Source: DATFDN01 sp049591635 | Lineage (GTDB): Bacteria; Pseudomonadota; Alphaproteobacteria; Acetobacterales; Acetobacteraceae | Direction of reading: 5' to 3' | DNA length: 11,985 nucleotides | NCBI GenBank assembly: GCA_049591635.1 | Contig: JBAWFF010000279.1 | Span: forward strand, 1 to 11,985 | Shown here: positions 1 to 5,703 of the stretch, in pieces | Position numbering within the stretch: position 1 is the first letter of the stretch | Layout of the letters: the number at the start of each line of letters is the position of its first letter | Position numbers and translations under genes: made by a program | The notes under the pieces: model-generated | Database searches by the model: none | What the model was told of the DNA's origin: nothing | What the model saw: only the letters and a program-made list of their open reading frames with translations

Positions 1-366
1 GTGGCGCTCGATGCCCCCCGGCGGCGCGTCGTCCTCGGTCCGCGCACCGCGGGCACTCGCGCCGTGCGCGTCCGCGCCGTCAACTGGCTGATCGACCCGC
101 CGGAGGGCGAGTTACGTTGCACCGTGAAGCTTCGCGCCCGCGATACCGCCCAACCCGCGACGCTGACCCCCACGGCCGATGGCGCCGCCGTGCTTCTGGA
201 CACGCCCGCCTTGCCCGCGCCCGGCCAGGCCTGCGTGTTCTACGCCGCCGATCGCGTCCTCGGCGGCGGCTGGATCACCGCGCCGGCACGCGCGATTGAC
301 GCGCCGGCGCCGCCGAGGCTATCTCCGCGCCTCGCGGAACCGGATGGCGGCGTAGCTCAGCGGTAG
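1..366 (+). CDS. mnmA: tRNA-specific 2-thiouridylase MnmA, C-terminal part (5' end outside window)
   Basis: Only the last 121 codons are present, and the reading frame is open from the first base, so the start lies upstream. MnmA transfers sulfur to U34 of the Lys, Glu and Gln tRNAs in the cytoplasm. The visible part corresponds to the C-terminal beta-barrel domain of the family. Its hallmark is the stretch PGQACVFYAADRVLGGGWI (about residues 74-92), which matches the family's closing pattern of PGQ, then VFY, then VLGGG. The N-terminal PP-loop ATPase domain and catalytic cysteines are not in the window. An oddity is that the last seven codons and the TAG stop (364-366) lie inside the following tRNA gene. 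The last 20 or so residues are Pro/Ala-rich and look poorly conserved. Identification rests on the C-terminal domain alone but is fairly secure. Confidence 0.85.
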   Translation: MALDAPRRRVVLGPRTAGTRAVRVRAVNWLIDPPEGELRCTVKLRARDTAQPATLTPTADGAAVLLDTPALPAPGQACVFYAADRVLGGGWITAPARAIDAPAPPRLSPRLAEPDGGVAQR

Positions 367-420
367 AGCAGGGGAATCATAATCCCTTGGTCGGTGGTTC
401 AAATCCGCCCGCCGCTACCA
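346..420 (+). tRNA. tRNA with CAT anticodon, probably elongator tRNA-Met
   Basis: A complete cloverleaf can be drawn. The acceptor stem is 346-352 with 410-416 (first pair G-U). The D stem is 355-358 with 366-369. The anticodon stem is 371-375 with 383-387, around the loop ATCATAA with anticodon CAT at 378-380. The T stem is 393-397 with 405-409, around TTCAAAT. Discriminator A417 and an encoded CCA (418-420) follow. It is not an initiator tRNA: position 1 pairs with 72, and the anticodon stem ends in an A-U pair instead of three G-C pairs. Elongator Met is the likelier identity. The Ile2 type, whose C34 is modified to lysidine by TilS, shares this anticodon and cannot be excluded by eye. The 5' part of the gene (346-366) overlaps the end of mnmA on the same strand. 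Confidence 0.95.
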
Positions 421-572
421 TCCGGCATCGGGTGCGATGACCCTCTGGAAATGTGGACACCTTTCGCAGTTGCGAACAGGATTTGTGGACACGGCCCATT
501 GCCCGGGTTCCGTGGACGCCAGCGGGTTCCCCTACGGCCGCGAGGAACAGAATAGATAACAGCGCCCTCGGC
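421..572. other. Gene-free stretch with two TGTGGACAC direct repeats
   Basis: No credible gene is seen between the tRNA and position 840. In this first part the nonamer TGTGGACAC occurs twice (452-460 and 484-492), and a related CGTGGACGCC follows at about 511-520. Repeated GTGGACAC-type words are typical of the ends of some insertion sequences, so this could be the scar of a lost element, but no transposase fragment is visible. The short ORFs that can be drawn here have no recognisable protein character. Confidence 0.3.
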
Positions 573-691
573 CGTCATTCCCGCCCAAGGGTCGGGCCAA
601 AGGCCCGGCCGAGGACGGGGTCCCGCGGGACCCAAGTGGTTCGCGCAACTCCGAGTGGTTCGCTTGGAGCAGTGCATTCGCGGGAATGGCG
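573..691. repeat. 119-bp inverted-repeat element with internal hairpins (REP/MITE-like)
   Basis: The ends are near-perfect inverted repeats: CGTCATTCCCGC at 573-584 and GCGGGAATGGCG at 680-691, 11 of 12 pairs. Inside lie a 6-bp hairpin with a three-base loop (593-598 with 602-607) and a perfect 16-nt palindrome (618-633). There is also a direct repeat of GTGGTTCGC (636-644 and 655-663). Ends of the form CGTCATTCCCGC are common in dispersed intergenic palindromic elements of proteobacteria. No coding capacity is evident. Calling it a mobile or dispersed repeat is inference, because only one copy is in the window. Confidence 0.5.
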
Positions 692-736
692 AGTGTAGGT
701 CGGGACTTCACTCGCGTCATATGATGTTCCTGGTGT

Positions 737-769
737 AATCAAATTTAACTTGATTCCATAGTTTAATAT
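737..769 (+). promoter_or_regulatory. AT-rich palindrome and possible -10 box upstream of the PEP-CTERM gene
   Basis: In an AT-rich island there is a 19-nt near-palindrome at 737-755. The arms are AATCAAATT and AACTTGATT, 8 of 9 matching around a central T. A TAATAT word at 764-769 could serve as a -10 box. In that case the -35 position would fall inside the palindrome, as expected for an operator or activator site. It lies about 70-100 nt before the start at 840. The regulator is unknown. Confidence 0.35.
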
Positions 770-839
770 ATCCATGCTCGTCAAGCGGCGCCATCCGGAA
801 TGGCAACCGGCCGGCAACGCACCCGGAATGGAGGGTCAA

Positions 840-1493
840 ATGCGCTTACTGCACAAATCGTCGTTAGTTGGCTTGACGCTCGCCGCAGTCGCCGGGGCAG
901 GAAGCGCCCAGGCGGTGCCCGCATGCGCGCTCGGGTCCGCCGCGACTTACACAGCTCCCGGCTTTTCCTGCACGGTCGGCCCGCTGACGTTCAGCGGCAT
1001 CACCATCAGCCCGAGTACGACCGGAGGCGGCACGGTCGGGCCGATTTCCGTCGGGCCTATCTCCGGCGGCCTGGCATTGACGTTCTCCTCCGCCGCGTCC
1101 GCTCCCCCGCCGTCGACCGCCGACGTCGCCTGGCTTTATACGGTGACATCGACGGCGCCGATCACGGATGCCGGCCTGCTGCTGACCGGAAGTGGTACCG
1201 GCGGCGGCACCGTTAGCCTGAGCGAGACGCTGTCTAACGGGGCGACGTTGTCGGCGGCCAGTCCCGGCAGTGCCACGGATCATGTAACCTTCGCCGGCGT
1301 CGACAGCCTCTCGGTGGCCAAGGACCTGGCGGATATCGCCCTCACGTCAGGCTCGATGGCGGTTTCGTCGGTTATCCAAAACACCTTCTCGATTGGTATC
1401 GTCCCGATGCCCGAGCCGGCGACCATCGCCCTACTCGGTGGTAGCCTGCTCGGGTTATGCTTGGTTCGCCGGCGCCGCGGTCGATCCGAATAG
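840..1493 (+). CDS. PEP-CTERM sorting domain protein, exported
   Basis: A 217-residue exported protein. The start at 840 is chosen because GGAGGG (830-835) lies just before it and because a clean signal peptide then begins at residue 1: basic MRLLHK, a hydrophobic core, and a likely cleavage after AQA near residue 25. The in-frame ATG codons at 774 and 828 would leave this signal internal. The mature part is rich in Gly, Ser, Thr and Ala with few charged residues, typical of cell-surface or biofilm-associated PEP-CTERM proteins. The C-terminus carries the sorting signal: Pro-Glu-Pro at 191-193, a hydrophobic segment to about 209, then Arg210-213. In this system an exosortase (EpsH/XrtA type) recognises the tail; no exosortase gene is in the window. 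The specific role is unknown. It appears to be a single-gene unit, possibly controlled by the palindrome at 737-755. Confidence 0.85.
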   Translation: MRLLHKSSLVGLTLAAVAGAGSAQAVPACALGSAATYTAPGFSCTVGPLTFSGITISPSTTGGGTVGPISVGPISGGLALTFSSAASAPPPSTADVAWLYTVTSTAPITDAGLLLTGSGTGGGTVSLSETLSNGATLSAASPGSATDHVTFAGVDSLSVAKDLADIALTSGSMAVSSVIQNTFSIGIVPMPEPATIALLGGSLLGLCLVRRRRGRSE

Positions 1494-1539
1494 CCCCGGC
1501 CGCAGAGAAAGCCACAAGAACAATCTAGGAACATTATCC

Positions 1540-1567
1540 TTGACGGACGAGGCCACGCCCCTGTAAA
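1540..1567 (+). promoter_or_regulatory. Possible sigma-70-type promoter for the leader before 1679
   Basis: TTGACG at 1540-1545 (five of six consensus bases) is followed, 16 bases on, by TGTAAA at 1562-1567 (four of six). It would start an RNA near 1574 that covers the terminator at 1630-1664 and then the ORF at 1679. Assigned by eye only. Confidence 0.3.
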
Positions 1568-1629
1568 CGCTCCCGATCCCGGGGAGACGTGCGTCCGACC
1601 GGCGCCTTCCTCGATGCCGCTTTTTCCGA

Positions 1630-1664
1630 GCCGCCGCCCTCTCCGGGGCGGCGGCTTTTTCTTT
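1630..1664 (+). terminator. Strong intrinsic terminator
   Basis: A perfect 10-bp GC stem, GCCGCCGCCC at 1630-1639 with GGGCGGCGGC at 1646-1655, encloses a six-base loop (TCTCCG). A T-run (TTTTTCTTT, 1656-1664) follows directly. It could end the PEP-CTERM transcript, 137 nt after that gene. It lies only 2 nt before the ribosome binding site of the next ORF, so any transcript of that ORF must pass through it, which makes a leader terminator (attenuator) or a short RNA possible. Confidence 0.85.
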
Positions 1665-1678
1665 GAAAGGAGCCACCG

Positions 1679-1915
1679 ATGGCCTTCTCGATACGTGCTC
1701 TCTCCGTCCTTGCCTACGCCAACGGCTTCACGCTCTGGCACTACAACGCGGGCCAGGACCAGATCGACAACGTGGTCGAGAAAGGGTTCTTTGACGATGG
1801 CGCCGATATGCTGGCGGCGGGCGATATCATGATGGTGTCGGGAATCGACGGTGCGCGTGTGCTGTGCGTCGGGTTGGGCGCGTCCAACAGCCCGACGCTG
1901 GTGCCGATGCGATAA
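1679..1915 (+). CDS. Small phage-type protein of unknown function
   Basis: A 78-residue protein with a strong ribosome binding site, AAGGAG at 1667-1672, six bases before the ATG. It has no signal peptide or membrane segment. The pattern (an Arg-Ala-Leu start, LAYANGFTLWHY at residues 11-22, then ADMLAAGD at 42-49 before a hydrophobic valine-rich end) resembles a small protein often seen in prophage and tail-gene regions of alphaproteobacteria. I recall this from memory and could not search it. No function is known to me. There are no other phage genes here, so it would be an orphan or cargo gene. It converges with the small minus-strand gene at 1919, leaving three bases between the stop codons. 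Confidence 0.7.
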   Translation: MAFSIRALSVLAYANGFTLWHYNAGQDQIDNVVEKGFFDDGADMLAAGDIMMVSGIDGARVLCVGLGASNSPTLVPMR

Positions 1916-1918
1916 GCC

Positions 1919-2131
1919 TCAGCGTCGCGCGATCTCGACGATGTGGCGCTCACGGCCCGCCTGGGTGATCTCGTACCGGCCATCCTCGCGCCGAGACGCC
2001 AACCCCATCCTCGTGAGCCGCGCTAGACAAGCCGTGTCCTTCATGTCCGCGGGGCGGCCCAGGGGTCCGCACAAATCGAGCCGATGCAGGGCGGCCCGGC
2101 AGCATGTCTCGAGATAGACCTCGTCCCACAT
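1919..2131 (-). CDS. Small winged-helix-like DNA-binding protein
   Basis: A 70-residue protein. The second half reads like a winged helix-turn-helix: helix residues at about 30-44 (MKDTACLARLTRMGL), then a wing-like ASRREDGRYEITQAGRERH (45-63). That pattern, a recognition helix followed by a turn and Tyr-x-Ile-Thr-x-x-Gly, is common in MarR- and PadR-type and phage-associated wHTH folds. A GAAGG lies 12 bases before the ATG on the minus strand, a weak but usable ribosome binding site. The N-terminal CC-containing helix is unassigned. It is divergent from pyrD across 108 bp and convergent with the phage-type ORF, so the two small genes may have arrived together. Its target is unknown. It could be a local regulator or a domain remnant. 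Confidence 0.6.
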   Translation of the reverse strand: MWDEVYLETCCRAALHRLDLCGPLGRPADMKDTACLARLTRMGLASRREDGRYEITQAGRERHIVEIARR

Positions 2132-2239
2132 CGCCGGGCATTACCTTCGGGCGCGGCCGGGCCGCAAGTGGCCGCCTTTCGCGGCAACGGCCCCCGGGCC
2201 ATAACGCCGCCCATCATGATGACCGGAGCATCAATCGTG

Positions 2240-3280
2240 ATGCCGCTGCTGCGGCGGATCGACCCCGAGTTGGCGCACCATGCGGCCCTGCGCGCGCTTC
2301 GGTTCGGGCTCCCGGGACGCAATCGCTCGGCCGATGATCCGATCCTCGAGACCGAGGCGTTCGGGTTGCGGTTTCGCAATCCGATCGGTGTCGCCGCCGG
2401 CTTCGACAAGAATGCCGACGCCGTCGGAGGGCTGGCGCGGCTTGGCTTCGGCTTCGTCGAGGCCGGGACCGTCACGCCCCGTGCCCAAGCCGGCAACCCG
2501 CGTCCCCGCCTGTTCCGCCTGCCGGAGGATGGCGCCGTCGTGAACCGGATGGGGTTCAACAATACCGGCCTCGACGCCTTCCTCGCCCGGCTCAGGGAGT
2601 ACCGGGCGCACGAGGTGCCGGTCGGCGCCAATATCGGGATCAACCGGGATGGCGCGGACCCCGAGCGGGATTACGCGACGCTTCTCGCCGCGGTGGCGCC
2701 TCTCGTCGAATATGTCGTCATCAATGTATCGTCGCCCAATACAAAGGGCTTGCGCGATCTCCAACGCAGCGACCGCCTCGGTGCGATCCTGCGCGCCGCC
2801 GTCCAACGCAGCCCCTCTCATCCGCCCCTCCTGGTCAAGATCGCGCCCGATATGTCCCAAGACGAGTTGCACGCCACGGTGCGGGCCTGCATCGAGTCCG
2901 ATGTGCAAGGCCTGATCGTGAGCAACACAACCACGACGCGGCCCGCCACCCTGCGATCACGTCATGCAAGCGAGTTGGGCGGATTGTCCGGACGACCGCT
3001 GTTCGGACCCTCGACCTCCATGTTGGCCCGCGCCTATCTTCTGGCGCGCGGGCGGCTGACCTTTGTCGGCGTCGGCGGCATATCCTCGGGCGAGGACGCC
3101 CTCATCAAGCTCAAGGCGGGCGCGACGATCGTTCAGCTGTACACCGCCTTGACCTTCGCCGGCCCGGGAATTGTTTCCCGCCTCAAGCGCGAACTCGCGG
3201 CCGCGCTGCGCCGCGAGGGCTTCGCGAGCGTTCGCGACGCGGTCGGAGCCGAAGCATCGCGCCTGGCCGAGAGCGCCTGA
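2240..3280 (+). CDS. pyrD: Dihydroorotate dehydrogenase (quinone), class 2
   Basis: Oxidises dihydroorotate to orotate with FMN and passes electrons to membrane quinone, the fourth step of UMP synthesis. Family motifs are visible: GFDKNADA (54-61), NRMGFNNTG (102-110), the FMN-phosphate-type GANIG (129-133), NVSSPNTKGLR (162-172, with Ser165 in the place of the class 2 catalytic base), VKIAPD (199-204), SNTTTTRP (228-235) and GVGGI (277-281). The 346-residue length is normal for class 2. The start at 2240 is chosen because the family begins at MxxLLRxIDPExAH and GGAG lies at 2225-2228. A GTG at 2237 is equally spaced and possible. The longer frame back to 2084 would run into the minus-strand gene and adds non-family sequence. 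The stop overlaps the start of the HAD gene, so the two are translated together. Confidence 0.95.
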   Translation: MPLLRRIDPELAHHAALRALRFGLPGRNRSADDPILETEAFGLRFRNPIGVAAGFDKNADAVGGLARLGFGFVEAGTVTPRAQAGNPRPRLFRLPEDGAVVNRMGFNNTGLDAFLARLREYRAHEVPVGANIGINRDGADPERDYATLLAAVAPLVEYVVINVSSPNTKGLRDLQRSDRLGAILRAAVQRSPSHPPLLVKIAPDMSQDELHATVRACIESDVQGLIVSNTTTTRPATLRSRHASELGGLSGRPLFGPSTSMLARAYLLARGRLTFVGVGGISSGEDALIKLKAGATIVQLYTALTFAGPGIVSRLKRELAAALRREGFASVRDAVGAEASRLAESA

Positions 3281-4146
3281 TGGAACATCTGTCGGGATTC
3301 GCGCGGCTCGCGGGCCAATACGACGGATTTATCCTCGATCTTTGGGGGGTGATCCATGATGGGGTGAAGGCCTTCCCCGATGCGGTGGAATGCCTGAAGC
3401 GGCTCCGCGCGACCGGCAAACCGGCTCTCCTGTTGTCCAACGTGCCGCGCCCGAACGCGCCCGTACAAGCCATGATGCGCGGGATGGGCATCGCCGACGA
3501 CCTCTACGCGGATCTGCTGACGAGCGGCGAAGCGGTGCGCCGGGCCCTGCTCGATCCGCCGGACCTCTGGTGGGCTGAACTGGGCCGACGGGTCTTCCAC
3601 CTCGGTCCGCAACGCGACCGCCCGGTTCTCGACGGTCTTCCCCTGGACGTCGTGCAGACTCCATCCGCCGCCGACTTCGTCCTCAATACGGGGCCGGATG
3701 ACCATCTCGATCCGACGGATCTTGGTGACTTCGAGATCGTTCTGCGGGCCTGTGCCCAGCACGGGTTGCCGATGATCTGCGCCAACCCCGATCTGGCGGT
3801 GATCCGAGGGGGAGTCCGGGTCCTGTGCGCGGGGGCGCTCGCCGTGCGCTATCGGGAAATCGGCGGCGATGTGCGCTCACTCGGCAAGCCCGATCCCGCG
3901 ATTTACCAGCAAGCGCTTCAAAGATTGGGAGTGAACGCCGGTCGGGTCCTCGCGGTGGGCGATGCGTTGGAAACCGATATCGCCGGTGCGGCTGGGGTTG
4001 GTCTCGCTTCGTGCTGGGTTCTCGGCGGGCTGCATCGAACCGCCCTGACCGGCGCCGACGGACAGCTGGATCGGCAACTCGCCGAACAGGCGGCGCGCGC
4101 CGCCCGGCTCGCGCCTATCGCGACGATCCCGCGTTTCGTCTGGTGA
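3280..4146 (+). CDS. HAD-superfamily class IIA hydrolase (TIGR01459 type)
   Basis: A 288-residue phosphatase-like protein. HAD motifs in order are: motif I at 20-28 with nucleophile Asp20 (ILDLWGVIHDG), motif II Ser53 (LLLSNVPRP), motif III Lys203 (LGKPDPAIY) and motif IV Gly227-Asp228 to Asp233 (VGDALETD). The large insert between motifs II and III is the class IIA cap. The residue two after the nucleophile is Trp22, not the usual acid Asp. From memory, this DxWGV form is the rule in the TIGR01459 subgroup, so it is not a defect, but it leaves the catalytic details and substrate open. The ATG shares its A with the pyrD stop (TGATG), implying translational coupling. A nucleotide or sugar phosphate would suit the context, but that is inference. 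The start needs no other ribosome site. Confidence 0.88.
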   Translation: MEHLSGFARLAGQYDGFILDLWGVIHDGVKAFPDAVECLKRLRATGKPALLLSNVPRPNAPVQAMMRGMGIADDLYADLLTSGEAVRRALLDPPDLWWAELGRRVFHLGPQRDRPVLDGLPLDVVQTPSAADFVLNTGPDDHLDPTDLGDFEIVLRACAQHGLPMICANPDLAVIRGGVRVLCAGALAVRYREIGGDVRSLGKPDPAIYQQALQRLGVNAGRVLAVGDALETDIAGAAGVGLASCWVLGGLHRTALTGADGQLDRQLAEQAARAARLAPIATIPRFVW

Positions 4147-4170
4147 CGTCCCGCCGAACCGCGCGCCGCC

Positions 4171-4494
4171 TCAATGCAGCGGCATGCTGAAGCTGACCCC
4201 CGGCGCGTATTCGGTGTGTCCATTGGGGCGCGCGTCCACCTGAGACCCGGGAACGAAGCCCTGGCTTTGCTGGACGGGACGGCTCGCCAACCACGCGGGG
4301 GCGAAGGAGGGCTGCTCGGATAGCGGAAAATCCGTCGGCTGGCGGGCGAACAGGTCCGGCGTCGGAGCGATGTGCCCGGGCGGCCCGCCCACGGGAGGAG
4401 TCGGCGGCAACGGCAGCGGAAGCGGCACGAACGAACCGTGCGCCGCGACGAGCAACATGGCGCCGACCGGCAACCAACGAAACCGCGTGATCAT
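4171..4494 (-). CDS. Small Pro-rich exported protein of unknown function
   Basis: A 107-residue protein. The start at 4494 is chosen because a signal peptide then begins at residue 1: MITRFRW, then a hydrophobic stretch to about residue 19, with likely cleavage near AHG. A GTG at 4533 in the same frame would add 13 residues in front of it and has no clear ribosome site. The mature protein starts with a Pro-rich run (residues 24-38, alternating Leu-Pro then PPTPPVGG) and later has hydrophilic, low-complexity character, ending SFSMPLH. No cysteine or lipobox is seen. I do not recognise a family. It converges with the HAD gene, leaving 24 bp between stops. A secreted or periplasmic location is the only inference offered. 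Confidence 0.55.
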   Translation of the reverse strand: MITRFRWLPVGAMLLVAAHGSFVPLPLPLPPTPPVGGPPGHIAPTPDLFARQPTDFPLSEQPSFAPAWLASRPVQQSQGFVPGSQVDARPNGHTEYAPGVSFSMPLH

Positions 4495-4579
4495 GTGCCG
4501 ACTCGACGAACGGAATCCGACATGGCGGGACACTGATGCATTAGGCGGCCGCGATCAATCCCTTGTGCTGGTTCAGGAC

Positions 4580-4661
4580 ATATGAGACGCGTCGGTGTGT
4601 CTTCTTGGCTGCGGGGCTGGAGAGATCCCCAAGCTCTCTCAAGAGCCCTTACGTCTCATAT
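4580..4661. repeat. 10-bp inverted repeat flanking the 3' end of the glycosyltransferase gene
   Basis: ATATGAGACG at 4580-4589 and its exact complement CGTCTCATAT at 4652-4661 enclose 62 bases. Inside them GAGAG (4620-4624) and CTCTC (4634-4638) form a smaller hairpin. The right arm and the small hairpin lie at the end of the minus-strand glycosyltransferase gene. No T-run follows on the minus strand, so it is not a standard intrinsic terminator. The function is unknown. Confidence 0.35.
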
Positions 4662-5568
4662 CGGTCTGGACCCGGACAGCGCGCTCCACCGCGGTCGCCA
4701 CCAAGCGGCCGAGACTTGGTTTGGCGGCGAGCGAACGCCGCAACCAGGCACGCCCCTCCGGTCGGCCATGCGCGAGCAGGGCGCGCCCGATGACCCACGC
4801 GTTCTCCGCTTCCGTCCGCGTCCGGATGGCGGCGAGGCGGCTCGCGCCGAACCGGGCGAGCAGAGCCTTGCTGGCGAAGATCGCCTCCATACAGGGGGCG
4901 AACGAAGCCGGATCGGTCGCTTTACGCTGATAGACCCCGTTCGGGCGGCGGCGGACGAACAGCACGGGGTCGCGTCCGCGAACACGGGCGAACTTGCCTT
5001 GCGTGGCGATGCGCGTGAAAAATTCCCAGTCCTCGCCGTAAGCGAGGTCGGAGCGGAATCCTCCAACTTCGCGGACAGCTTCGGCGCGGACGAGGACATG
5101 GCCGCCATTCGCGAAGAGGTTGCGTACCAGCAGGCGGGATAGAAGGTCGCCGCGTTGGCAGCGTAAGACGCGTCCGGCGCGCGCTCCTGGCCGGGCGTGC
5201 TCCGCGACGAACCGCGCGGGCCCACAAACGGCGACTGCGGCCGACGCCGCGCGGAGCGCGAATGCGAATCGCGCCAGCGCGTCCGGCGCGAGCCAGTCGT
5301 CGGCGTCGAGGAACAGCAACGCGTCGGCATCCGCGCGCGTCGCGATGCCGCGATTGCGGGCCGCCGAGACGCCACTGCGGCCCTGGCGGATCAGCATGAC
5401 GCGTCCGTCGCTCAGGAACCGCCGGGCGATCGTCGCGGTGGTATCCGTCGAGCCGTCATCGACGATACTCAGCGACCAATCAGTGTAGCTCTGCGCGATG
5501 ACCGACCCGATCGCATCGGCGATCCAGGGGGCGGCGTCATGGCCGGGGATGATGATGCCGATCCGCAC
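4639..5568 (-). CDS. Family 2 glycosyltransferase
   Basis: A 309-residue GT-A fold enzyme expected to transfer a sugar from a nucleotide sugar to an acceptor at the cytoplasmic face of the membrane. Visible motifs are the first strand VRIGIIIPGHDAAPWI (1-16), the nucleotide-binding VDDGSTD (36-42), SGVSAARNRGI (65-75), the metal-binding DxD in FLDADDW (86-92), and GEDWEFFTR (178-186), the position of the catalytic base in GT2 enzymes. The start is the GTG at 5568: AGGAGG (5578-5583 read on the minus strand) lies nine bases before it and the protein then begins directly at the first strand. Upstream ATGs at 5625 and 5682 lack ribosome sites and add non-family sequence. There are no transmembrane segments. 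Donor and acceptor cannot be told. No other polysaccharide genes are nearby, so it is isolated. It is divergent from yghU across 135 bp. Confidence 0.9.
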   Translation of the reverse strand: MRIGIIIPGHDAAPWIADAIGSVIAQSYTDWSLSIVDDGSTDTTATIARRFLSDGRVMLIRQGRSGVSAARNRGIATRADADALLFLDADDWLAPDALARFAFALRAASAAVAVCGPARFVAEHARPGARAGRVLRCQRGDLLSRLLVRNLFANGGHVLVRAEAVREVGGFRSDLAYGEDWEFFTRIATQGKFARVRGRDPVLFVRRRPNGVYQRKATDPASFAPCMEAIFASKALLARFGASRLAAIRTRTEAENAWVIGRALLAHGRPEGRAWLRRSLAAKPSLGRLVATAVERAVRVQTDMRRKGS

Positions 5569-5703
5569 GAAGTCTCGCCTCCTGCCTACAACGGCCACCG
5601 TGCCGCACGGGGATGAACGAAACATTGATCGCGGCCGCCGGGTGACTTGCGCCAACTGAACGGCCAGGCCACGCTGTCGCACAAACGGGTTGGAGCATTG
5701 AAG

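Noticed and set aside
453..698. Short ORFs on both strands in the 421-840 region
   Set aside because: They run through the inverted-repeat element, have no ribosome sites and encode Arg/Pro/Gly-rich sequence with no protein character.
2084..2239. Longer N-terminus for PyrD starting at 2084
   Set aside because: It would overlap the minus-strand small gene and adds 52 residues absent from class 2 family members; a ribosome site lies before 2240.
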